DNA from: Deferribacteraceae bacterium
Lineage (GTDB): Bacteria; Chrysiogenota; Deferribacteres; Deferribacterales; JAISNW01
Direction: 5' to 3'
Assembly (NCBI GenBank): GCA_031285415.1
Contig: JAITWF010000118.1
Location: 1 to 7,756, forward strand
DNA: 7,756 bases
The position numbers were made by a program, and so were the translations under genes. This document shows, piece after piece, positions 1 to 6,341 of this stretch. How positions within the stretch are numbered: the stretch's first letter is position 1; each line of letters begins with the position of its first letter. The notes below the pieces were generated by a model. It ran no database searches and was not told the DNA's origin. It saw nothing but the letters and a program-made list of their open reading frames with translations.

Positions 1-298
1 CATTGCCATCCTGTCTGTATCCCTTCTTCTCTCTAAAGCATACATCGCATGCGTCGAACGCCGCTCGCACAACGTTATCAGACGCCTTCACTAGAAAGAA
101 GCGGATCGTTTTACCGTTAGCGTTAAAGCTATAGTAGTGCGCCTTGCCATCGTCGTAATCGGCTATAGTGAAGGTGAGCTGGTCACCAGCGGCTGTCATC
201 GCCTCCGCCTTTGGCATAGACTTCGACTTCATCGGATCGCCGCCAGAGCAGCCCACTAACATGAGAATAGAAACTAATAGAACTAAAATTGAACGCAT
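1..298 (-). CDS. DUF2318-type lipoprotein, N-terminal part (cut by window edge)
   Basis: The first 99 codons are visible; the 3' end lies outside the window. The start ATG at 298-296 is preceded by AGGGG (305-309) with a 6-base spacer. Residues 1-17 form a lipoprotein signal: a hydrophobic stretch ending in the lipobox LVGC, with Cys17 as the expected lipidated residue. A short polar linker follows. Residues 40-99 match the DUF2318 pattern as I remember it: a beta-rich segment, then FDACDVC with Cys84 and Cys87, then KKGYRQDGN. In that family a second CxxC-type motif (C-N-N-C-G) normally follows, so a metal or Fe-S site is presumed, but that part is not visible. Relatives often sit near iron-transport genes; here the neighbour is an RND pump. 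The 110-base gap upstream holds repeat E1 and no clear terminator, so read-through from the pump gene is possible. Family assignment is fairly sure; function is unknown. Confidence 0.85.
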   Translation of the reverse strand, partial: MRSILVLLVSILMLVGCSGGDPMKSKSMPKAEAMTAAGDQLTFTIADYDDGKAHYYSFNANGKTIRFFLVKASDNVVRAAFDACDVCFREKKGYRQDGN

Positions 299-313
299 AA
301 ATATCCCCTAGTC

Positions 314-406
314 ACGTCACTGCGGCCTACGAGCCGCAGTCCAGAATAAAAATATAGGAATTACTATAAATTTATACTGGATTGCGGATCAAGTCCGCAA
401 TGACAT
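314..406. repeat. Paired inverted repeat E1 (REP/BIME- or MITE-like)
   Basis: Two arms, 314-357 and 364-406 (reverse complement), align with roughly three quarters identity over about 43 bases. Each arm is itself a hairpin: ACTGCGGC/GCCGCAGT at 319-326/333-340 with a 6-base loop, and ATTGCGGA/TCCGCAAT at 381-388/394-401 with a 5-base loop. Each is followed toward the centre by TCCAG and an AT-rich core. The core includes the perfect palindrome TATAAATTTATA (365-376). The element fills most of the gap between the RND pump stop codon (409-411) and the lipoprotein start (298). The style of sequence (GTCATTGCGG-loop-CCGCAATCC) resembles dispersed hairpin repeats seen in many bacterial genomes. 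No transposase is visible. Confidence 0.8.
371..400 (-). promoter_or_regulatory. Weak candidate promoter inside E1 for the lipoprotein gene
   Basis: On the minus strand TTGCGG (400-395) and TATAAA (376-371) are separated by 18 bases. The -10 matches consensus at five of six positions; the -35 keeps only the TTG. It would give a leader of about 65 bases before the lipoprotein start at 298. The -35 falls within the hairpin stem of one E1 arm, so the match may simply be a by-product of the repeat. Confidence 0.25.
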
Positions 407-408
407 GG

Positions 409-3400
409 TTATTTTTTCACAAATTTCATCGTCAAACTAAATAACGCTGGTATCATAAACACGGTAAATATCGTGGATACCAATAGTCCACCCAACACAA
501 CGCTACCTAAACCTCTATAAAGCTCCGAGCCTGCGCCAGATAGTACTACTAGCGGTAGCATTCCGAATACCGATGTCGCTGCACCCATTGCTATTGGGCG
601 TAGTCTCGACTGCACCGCCTCCGCAAGTGCCTCCTCCGCCGTCCTCCCATATCGCATATTATTCAGCGACTGGTGTACGATAAGGATAGCATTATTCACC
701 ACAACGCCTATCAGGATAATAAATCCTAACATCGTCAATATATCAAACGGCTGCGGCGTGATCAGCAGATTCACAAGCTTTAACCCTATAAATCCCCCTG
801 CCATAGCCATCGGCACGGAGAAGAGAATTATCAGCGGATAGAAGAAGTTGTTAAAAAGTGCCGCCATTAACAGGAATGTGATCACTATCGCAAGTAAAAA
901 GTTCCCCGATAGAGCGTCTCTAGCATCTATCAGCTTGCTTGCCGAACCTGTATAGTTTACCATTATATTATCTAAGACACCCGACTCCTTCAACGGTTCG
1001 ATCGCAAACTCCTGTATACCGTCCATCAGCTCCTCCAGCACCATCTCTGGCGGTGGGGTAACGCCGATTATAAAGGCTCTATCCCTTTCGTAGTGGCGGA
1101 TCTCATCCATACCAGTCGAAATATCCAGCTCTGCAACGTTTGATATCGGCACGATATTTCCATCCGCTACAGGCAGTGGCACTGCGGCAAGCTGTTCAGG
1201 ATTTACGATCGAATCCTCCTCAACGTTCACTATCAGGTCGATATTGCCCAAGATTGGGTCTCGATACTCGCCAACCTTCCTGCCATCTACGTATACGTCA
1301 ACGTCGATACCGAGCGAGGTCGGCGTCATACCTGCCATATTAATCCGCTCTGATATTGGGCGAAACGTTGCCTCGGGGAAGCTCATCTCTACAGATGGAC
1401 GGCTCCGCACCTGCACCCCTGGCATAGCGCTTTGAATCAGCTCCATCACTCGCCCAGCTGCTCTCGATAGTCCATCGATATCCTCTCCAGAGAGGACGAC
1501 ATCCATCGAACGACCGCCGTTGTTTCTATTCTGAAAGATCCCTGCCTGCGTGGTGAAGCCTTGCACGCCAGGGATCTGCTTGATAAGTCCAGACATTAAT
1601 GGTAGTAGCTCCGCCGCCCTATCGGGAGATGTAGAGGTAGCCATCGCAAACATACCGCCAGTATTGACGTTATAGCTAAACTGATTAACCGCAGGGAATC
1701 CATCCTTCTCGACCCCCATATGCTCCTTCACCTTCTCGTAGAACATATCGCCTAGATAGGTACGCTCGTCAAGCGATAGCCCAGAGGGGATCACAAATCT
1801 GGATTGCGCCATATTCATATTCCCCTGCGGTAGATACTCCATCTTTGGCAGTAGCGCAAAAACTGTCAGAGCAGAGAACGCTACAAGCACCACCACCACA
1901 GCGATACTGCGTATTACTGACGTATTAATCCAGCGAGAGAGCCGCATTACGCCAGTTGAGAAGCTCTCTCCAAATCCAGCGATCTTATTATCTAAGATCA
2001 TCGGTTTGCGAGGTTTTAAGTTTTCGCCGAAAAGTCTTGTAAGTACTGGCACAACGAGCAGCGACACTATCAAACTGAGCGTCACGGCAGAGCTTATCGC
2101 TATCGCAATATCACGAAACAGCTGCCCCACCTCCTGTTTGATAAATACCACAGGCAGAAATACTGCAATAGTAGTAAGTGTCGAGGCGAGTACCGCCCCC
2201 CACACCTCGGAGGCTCCATCGAGAGCCGCCTGCATAGGGGTTTTACCCATCTTGGAGTGTCTATCTATATTCTCTAGCACCACGATCGCATTATCGATAA
2301 GCATACCCACCGCAAAGGCGATCCCTGCAAGGCTTATAACGTTCAGCGTCCTTCCTAGCATATGCATTATCATAAAGGTGCCGATGATACTGATCGGGAT
2401 TGAAGTTGCGATAACGAGTGTTGATGAAAAGCTCCTCAAAAATAGCAGAAGCACCGCAACGGCAAGTAGCCCTCCTAGATAGATATTCCCCTTCACCATC
2501 TCAAGTGCGCCATTTATATATGGACGCTGGTCGTACATCCACTGTAGGCGTATCGGCAGATCTTTCAGGAGGGTGTTATTCACCTCTATCACAGCCTTCT
2601 CGACATCATCGGTCATAGCAAGCACGTTCGCCCCAGGCTCTGCCAACACCTGCACCATCATCGCCCGATTGCCGCCGTAGCGCACAGCACTATCTCGTGC
2701 GGCGTATCCGTAGCGAACCTGCGCCAGATCAGAGATCCGCACATCGCCACTATCGGTCGTTACGAGCGTATTATTTATATCATCCACCGATTGAAACTCT
2801 GAAACCGTGCGCACACGATAGTTCTGACGACCAACTGGCAGAAGTCCGCCAGAAATATTAATATTCTCTCGGCTCAATATGCCAGAGAGCTTCTCTAGGC
2901 TTATCTTATACGCCGCTAGCTTCTCTGGAACGACCGTTATATGCATCTCCGTGGGTCTACCACCGTAGAAGAACACGTCGGAAACGCCCTTTATACGCTC
3001 AAACTGTGGAATAACCTCTTCAAAGACGAACGTTCTATATGCATCGATAGTGCCTAAAGATTCATCCTTTAGCTCGACTATCATATATATGACAGGCGTG
3101 GTATCGGAGCCGCCACTAGCCCTAATTATCGGCTTCTCTATATCTTCGGGGTAGTTTCGCACCTCGTTGAGTTTGTTTGATACTAATAGCATACACTCCA
3201 TCAGGTCGGAGGCAAGCTCAAATTGCAACGTGATCGAGCCGCTACCATTTCCAGAGGTGCTCTCCATCTCCATAAGCCCTGTAAGGCTCTTTAGCACGTT
3301 CTCCTGCCGTTCGATTACCTCACGCTCCATCTCGTACGGTGTCGCCCCCTGCCACTGTGTGCGGACGCTGATCGTAGGATACTCCACCGTCGGGCTAAGC

Positions 3401-3504
3401 TGATACGGCATATTCATCAACGCCTGTATACCGAATAGGAAGATGAAAAGCACTGCCACCAGCACCTTTACAGGGTTATTAAGGGCGTATTTAAGTATAA
3501 ACAT
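409..3504 (-). CDS. RND-family efflux pump, inner-membrane permease (HAE1-like)
   Basis: A complete 1031-residue protein, normal length for AcrB-type RND permeases, which form trimers and use proton influx to export drugs or other compounds from the periplasm. The RND layout is visible: TM1 near residues 10-29, a large periplasmic loop to about 338, TM2-TM6 at about 340-490, a linker, TM7 near 531-552, a second periplasmic loop to about 865, and TM8-TM12 at about 868-1027. TM4 contains GMLIDNAIVVLEN, with Asp404 at the position of AcrB Asp407 and Asn405 at that of Asp408. TM10 has GVVVNNAILIV, with Asn937 at the position of the AcrB lysine Lys940. SRLRPI (966-971) is conserved. HAE1-like fits better than the metal-exporting CzcA branch, but the substrate cannot be read from sequence. 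The ATG (3504-3502) follows the adaptor stop by 3 bases. A GGAG 9 bases upstream, inside the adaptor gene, suggests translational coupling. No terminator is seen before E1. Confidence 0.96.
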   Translation of the reverse strand: MFILKYALNNPVKVLVAVLFIFLFGIQALMNMPYQLSPTVEYPTISVRTQWQGATPYEMEREVIERQENVLKSLTGLMEMESTSGNGSGSITLQFELASDLMECMLLVSNKLNEVRNYPEDIEKPIIRASGGSDTTPVIYMIVELKDESLGTIDAYRTFVFEEVIPQFERIKGVSDVFFYGGRPTEMHITVVPEKLAAYKISLEKLSGILSRENINISGGLLPVGRQNYRVRTVSEFQSVDDINNTLVTTDSGDVRISDLAQVRYGYAARDSAVRYGGNRAMMVQVLAEPGANVLAMTDDVEKAVIEVNNTLLKDLPIRLQWMYDQRPYINGALEMVKGNIYLGGLLAVAVLLLFLRSFSSTLVIATSIPISIIGTFMIMHMLGRTLNVISLAGIAFAVGMLIDNAIVVLENIDRHSKMGKTPMQAALDGASEVWGAVLASTLTTIAVFLPVVFIKQEVGQLFRDIAIAISSAVTLSLIVSLLVVPVLTRLFGENLKPRKPMILDNKIAGFGESFSTGVMRLSRWINTSVIRSIAVVVVLVAFSALTVFALLPKMEYLPQGNMNMAQSRFVIPSGLSLDERTYLGDMFYEKVKEHMGVEKDGFPAVNQFSYNVNTGGMFAMATSTSPDRAAELLPLMSGLIKQIPGVQGFTTQAGIFQNRNNGGRSMDVVLSGEDIDGLSRAAGRVMELIQSAMPGVQVRSRPSVEMSFPEATFRPISERINMAGMTPTSLGIDVDVYVDGRKVGEYRDPILGNIDLIVNVEEDSIVNPEQLAAVPLPVADGNIVPISNVAELDISTGMDEIRHYERDRAFIIGVTPPPEMVLEELMDGIQEFAIEPLKESGVLDNIMVNYTGSASKLIDARDALSGNFLLAIVITFLLMAALFNNFFYPLIILFSVPMAMAGGFIGLKLVNLLITPQPFDILTMLGFIILIGVVVNNAILIVHQSLNNMRYGRTAEEALAEAVQSRLRPIAMGAATSVFGMLPLVVLSGAGSELYRGLGSVVLGGLLVSTIFTVFMIPALFSLTMKFVKK

Positions 3505-3507
3505 TGT

Positions 3508-4533
3508 TTATAGCTCCGATACCGCTACAGACTGCCCATTCGAGAGCCTTTCGTACCCACGAGTAACGATCATTGCGCCAGCCTTTAGCGTATTCGCCCT
3601 CACGCCAATACTCGTACCAGTATGCCCCACGATAGTCACAGGCGTCATAACAGCTTTATCCTCTTGTATTACGAAAACTACATCCTGATTATTTCTTTTA
3701 GTCACAGCGTCTCTAGGGATAAGAATCGCAGGGATCGCCTCTGATGTTGGCACATTAACTCTGCAATCCATGCCGCCAAGGAGAGCTGTAGAGCTTGGCA
3801 GGTCGATTCGGACTGGGAATGTGCGTGTGAGGGTGTTCCCCTGTGGGATAATCGCTCTGACGGTGCCTTTATAGCTCTTTCCCTCGACGATCACCTCTAC
3901 CACTAGCCCACTCTTTATATTCGACACCACCGCCTGCGGCACATTCACCACCGCCTCTAGACGGCTACTTGCAATCTCAAATAGAGGTGCGCCCTCCGAT
4001 ACCCATTCGTACAGGTTTACATATCTGGTAAGGATCACACCATCGAACGGCGCACGAAGCGTCGCACGCTTTAGCTCCTCCCTCATAACCATCAGCTCCG
4101 CCATACCAGCGTCGTAGAGCTTAGACTGCACGAGATATTCAGTCTCAGAATCGTCGTACTTCTGCTTTGAGGTGGCACCATCTCTAAAGAGTGCGCCAGT
4201 ACGCTCAAAATCTCGCTTCGCTTTATCAAAAGAGGATTTTAGCTGCCCCACCTTCGCCTCCTGCGAGGAGATCGTGTATGCCAATATATCTCTATTCAGC
4301 GTCAGCATTACATCATCCTGCTTGACGAGCTTGCCATCTTCTATACTAAGCGACTCTACCCTGCCAGGTCTCTCCGCCGCAACTTTAGAGACAGCGTAAT
4401 ACTTTATATCGCCGATATACTCCGCCGATGGGGCGATCTTGCCGCTCTTTGCCGCCGTGGCAGAGACTAGCACCTGGGCATAGGTCGGCAGTGCAAGCAG
4501 TATGCAAAGTAAAACTTGTATAATTCTTATCAT
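3508..4533 (-). CDS. RND efflux periplasmic adaptor (membrane fusion protein)
   Basis: A 341-residue adaptor that would bridge the RND permease and an outer-membrane channel. Residues 1-19 are a signal peptide (MIRIIQ, hydrophobic core, likely cleavage after TYA). There is no convincing lipobox. The HlyD/AcrA order is visible: the first half of the lipoyl-like domain (about 49-82, with GRVESLSIEDGKLVKQDD), a helical hairpin (about 83-157, rich in charged residues and Ala), the second lipoyl half (ATLRAPFDGVI at 157-167), a beta-barrel (about 191-265), and a membrane-proximal domain (266-341, starting AIPAILIPRDAV). I chose the ATG at 4533 because it is preceded by GAGAGG with a 6-base spacer and opens a proper signal peptide. 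The frame stays open to a GTG at 4698, but those 55 extra codons translate repeat E2 and would bury the signal peptide. The stop lies 3 bases before the permease start. Confidence 0.95.
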   Translation of the reverse strand: MIRIIQVLLCILLALPTYAQVLVSATAAKSGKIAPSAEYIGDIKYYAVSKVAAERPGRVESLSIEDGKLVKQDDVMLTLNRDILAYTISSQEAKVGQLKSSFDKAKRDFERTGALFRDGATSKQKYDDSETEYLVQSKLYDAGMAELMVMREELKRATLRAPFDGVILTRYVNLYEWVSEGAPLFEIASSRLEAVVNVPQAVVSNIKSGLVVEVIVEGKSYKGTVRAIIPQGNTLTRTFPVRIDLPSSTALLGGMDCRVNVPTSEAIPAILIPRDAVTKRNNQDVVFVIQEDKAVMTPVTIVGHTGTSIGVRANTLKAGAMIVTRGYERLSNGQSVAVSEL

Positions 4534-4539
4534 TTTAAA

Positions 4540-4545
4540 CCTCTC
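4540..4545 (-). promoter_or_regulatory. Ribosome binding site that fixes the adaptor start
   Basis: GAGAGG on the minus strand, 6 bases before the ATG at 4533. It supports the internal start over the GTG at 4698, where the upstream bases are the 3' end of the MATE gene with no comparable site. Confidence 0.7.
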
Positions 4546-4556
4546 TATACATTCAT

Positions 4557-4688
4557 AAGTCCCCTTCGCTGGCGAAGGGGTGGCAGCTTGCAATAGCAAG
4601 ATGACGGGGTAGTGGAAATTCGTTGAAAGGCTATCCCCCTCCACTACCCCCCGCCTACGGCGTACCCCTTCGCCAGCGAAGGGGACTT
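4557..4688. repeat. Paired inverted repeat E2 (REP/BIME- or MITE-like)
   Basis: The outer arms are a 25-base perfect inverted repeat (4557-4581 and 4664-4688). Each contains its own 20-base palindrome, CCCCTTCGC-TG-GCGAAGGGG on the left. Further in, an 11-base block repeats inverted: GGGGTAGTGGA (4606-4616) and TCCACTACCCC (4640-4650). Between the blocks each arm has a different small hairpin: CTTGC/GCAAG (4587-4600) on the left and CGCC/GGCG (4652-4662) on the right. The centre, 4617-4639, is unpaired. The element fills most of the 165 bases between the MATE stop and the adaptor start. No thymine run follows on the minus strand, so it is not an obvious terminator. Confidence 0.9.
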
Positions 4689-4698
4689 TAAAATTCAC

Positions 4699-6042
4699 TT
4701 ATGCCTTTTTATATCCTCTAAACTCAAACGTTAGCGCAACCACCACAACAGTTGCTACTACTATATCAGACACAGGGTTTGCAATCCATACCCCCGATAA
4801 TCCCAAAAATTGAGGCAGAATAAGCAGAATCGGTATCTGTATCCCTATCTGGCGCAGTAAACTAAGCGATAGCGATAGTTTTGCCCTACCGATCGCCATT
4901 ATATAGTTTGACCCCACCATCATAATCGCCGCAATAGGCATTGTAACGGCGTATCGATGTATCCCATCTACCGTCAACGCCATTAGCTCTGGATCTTTAT
5001 TAAAGAGCGACACACAAAACTCTGGAAAGAGCTGCATGATAACGAGTCCAACGCTCATCACAGCTACAGCCCCCGATACCGTCATTAAAAACGCCCTCTT
5101 CGCTCTATCAAAGTTCTTTGCGCCGTAGTTGTACCCCACGATCGGCTGCATACCCTGCATAAGCCCAAAGATGATCATCACAAATACCATCAGGATCGAC
5201 GATATCGTCGTTAACGCCCCGATAGCTAAATCGCCGCCGTACTCCTTCAACGAGTGGTTGTACACAAGAGCTGCCGCACTCATCGATAGATTAGTGGTAA
5301 ATGGGGTGACGCCGATCGCACAGATCACCTTTATCAGCTCCCACTTAGGCTTTAACGCCGCCATCCTAAATACTAAATTAGACCTTCGCTGTGCAAAGTG
5401 CAATATGCAGATAACAACGCCTACGAACTCCGCTATTACCGTGGCTAACGCTGCCCCGCGGATCCCCATATCTAGTTCAAAGATAAAGATCCAGTCGAGC
5501 GGTACATTTATCAAACATCCAACTATCAGCACCATCGCCGATTTTCTAGGATTGCCATCGGCACGAATTATCGCCGATAGCGTAAACATCAACATCCAGT
5601 GGGTAGCACCGACCATTAACATGTCTGTATACTCGCCAGCATACTGTAGCGAAGCCGATGTCGCCCCAAAGAAGCCTAGAATCGAATCTCTTGCGCAGAA
5701 GTAGATGATCGTCAGGATAACGCCTATAGCAACAGAGAGCATGGCGGCGTTGCCCATAATAGCCTCTGCCTCATCCCTCTTCCCCTGCCCTAGCTTGAGG
5801 GAGATATTGGTGGCAGCCCCGATCGCTATCCCCACCGCAAAGGCAACGAGGATCAGTAGTATAGGGATAGAGATCCCAACGCCTGTGATCGCTAACGCCC
5901 CAATCCCCTCTATATTTCCGATGAATATGCGGTCTACAAAGTTGTATAACGCATTCACGATCATACTAATAATCGCTGGCACCGAATATCTGAATAGGAG
6001 TTTACCTATAGGAGCGGTGCCTAGCTCTGAATGTCTGTCCAT
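4699..6042 (-). CDS. MATE-family multidrug efflux transporter (MepA-like)
   Basis: A complete 447-residue membrane protein, the usual MATE length, with 12 hydrophobic segments in two halves. MATE proteins export cationic drugs, dyes or metabolites across the inner membrane in exchange for Na+ or H+. Recognisable features are the N-terminal GKLLFRYSVPAIISMIVNALYN segment (about 13-34), VDRIFIG with Asp37 (36-42), RADGNPRKSAM after TM4 (160-170), and QGMQPIVGYNYGAKNF in the second half (296-311). The N-terminal wording is closest to the MepA-type subgroup as I remember it. The ATG at 6042 is preceded by GGTG with an 8-base spacer, and a strong promoter lies just upstream (6071-6099). It is probably the first gene of a transcript that may continue through E2 into the adaptor and pump. 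Substrate and coupling ion cannot be told from sequence. Confidence 0.95.
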   Translation of the reverse strand: MDRHSELGTAPIGKLLFRYSVPAIISMIVNALYNFVDRIFIGNIEGIGALAITGVGISIPILLILVAFAVGIAIGAATNISLKLGQGKRDEAEAIMGNAAMLSVAIGVILTIIYFCARDSILGFFGATSASLQYAGEYTDMLMVGATHWMLMFTLSAIIRADGNPRKSAMVLIVGCLINVPLDWIFIFELDMGIRGAALATVIAEFVGVVICILHFAQRRSNLVFRMAALKPKWELIKVICAIGVTPFTTNLSMSAAALVYNHSLKEYGGDLAIGALTTISSILMVFVMIIFGLMQGMQPIVGYNYGAKNFDRAKRAFLMTVSGAVAVMSVGLVIMQLFPEFCVSLFNKDPELMALTVDGIHRYAVTMPIAAIMMVGSNYIMAIGRAKLSLSLSLLRQIGIQIPILLILPQFLGLSGVWIANPVSDIVVATVVVVALTFEFRGYKKA

Positions 6043-6070
6043 AAATATATCACCACATGTACGAACCGTT

Positions 6071-6099
6071 ATTTTACATTAGAAATGATAGAATATCAA
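6071..6099 (-). promoter_or_regulatory. Sigma70-type promoter of the MATE gene or efflux operon
   Basis: Minus-strand -35 TTGATA (6099-6094), a 17-base spacer, and -10 TAAAAT (6076-6071). Both boxes match consensus closely and the spacing is ideal. Transcription would start near 6064, giving a leader of about 20 bases before the ATG at 6042. It is the only strong promoter I see between ftsZ and the left edge. Confidence 0.7.
6077..6098. promoter_or_regulatory. Overlapping palindromes in the MATE promoter, possible operator
   Basis: Two perfect small inverted repeats fill the promoter spacer and most of the -35 box: CATT-AGA-AATG (6077-6087) and TGATA-GAA-TATCA (6086-6098), overlapping by two bases. 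Placement between and over the boxes is typical of repressor sites, but the arms are only 4 and 5 bases and AT-rich, so chance is possible. No regulator gene is in the window. Confidence 0.3.
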
Positions 6100-6129
6100 T
6101 AAAGTAATAGGCAATTATATATTTAACAG

Positions 6130-6233
6130 ACCACCCCGTCACTTCGTGCCACCCCTCCAAGGAGGGGAACTGGGCGGCAAAAGCGATTCCGAAAGTTCCC
6201 CTCCTTGGAGGGGTGCCCGAAGGGCGGGGTGGT
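6130..6233. repeat. Paired inverted repeat E3 (REP/BIME- or MITE-like)
   Basis: The arms are 6130-6171 and 6194-6233. The inner 22 bases are a perfect inverted repeat (6150-6171 and 6194-6215) and include the palindrome CCCCTCC-AA-GGAGGGG. The outer 9 bases, ACCACCCCG (6130-6138) and CGGGGTGGT (6225-6233), also match. Between them each arm has a different mini-hairpin with the same TTC loop: CAC-TTC-GTG on the left, and GCCC-TTC-GGGC on the right read in reverse complement. The 22-base centre (6172-6193) is unpaired. The element sits between the ftsZ terminator and the MATE promoter. Confidence 0.9.
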
Positions 6234-6235
6234 TA

Positions 6236-6266
6236 AAAATGAAAATGGAGGGCGAATGCCCTCCAT
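6236..6266 (-). terminator. Intrinsic terminator after ftsZ
   Basis: On the minus strand, a 9-bp GC-rich stem ATGGAGGGC/GCCCTCCAT (6266-6258 and 6253-6245) with a 4-base ATTC loop, followed by TTTCATTTTT. It lies about 75 bases past the ftsZ stop and closes the division cluster transcript. Confidence 0.8.
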
Positions 6267-6341
6267 AATTAAAATACACAATAAACTCCACCCTTACCTT
6301 AACGGGGGTGTTTCAATAAGGGCGGAATATCGTAGCCCTTT

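Noticed and set aside
2006..2482. Plus-strand open frame of 158 codons inside the RND gene
   Set aside because: It is antisense to a well-conserved pump gene, has low-complexity Ser/Thr/Ile content and no recognisable domain; the other plus-strand frames within the pump gene are the same kind of shadow.
4557..4688. E2 as an intrinsic terminator between MATE and adaptor
   Set aside because: The minus-strand side after the stem lacks a run of T, and no promoter good enough to restart transcription is visible before the adaptor.
5129..6082. Plus-strand open frames of 191 and 125 codons opposite the MATE gene
   Set aside because: They are antisense shadows of membrane-protein codons, with no ribosome site or domain, and the second overlaps the MATE promoter.
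311..6240. CRISPR array
   Set aside because: The repeats are inverted pairs, one per spacer, not regularly spaced direct repeats with unique spacers.
6285..6315. Imperfect hairpin of AAACxCCxCCC type just after ftsZ
   Set aside because: The pairing has bulges and mismatches and no thymine run follows; the terminator at 6236-6266 is far better.
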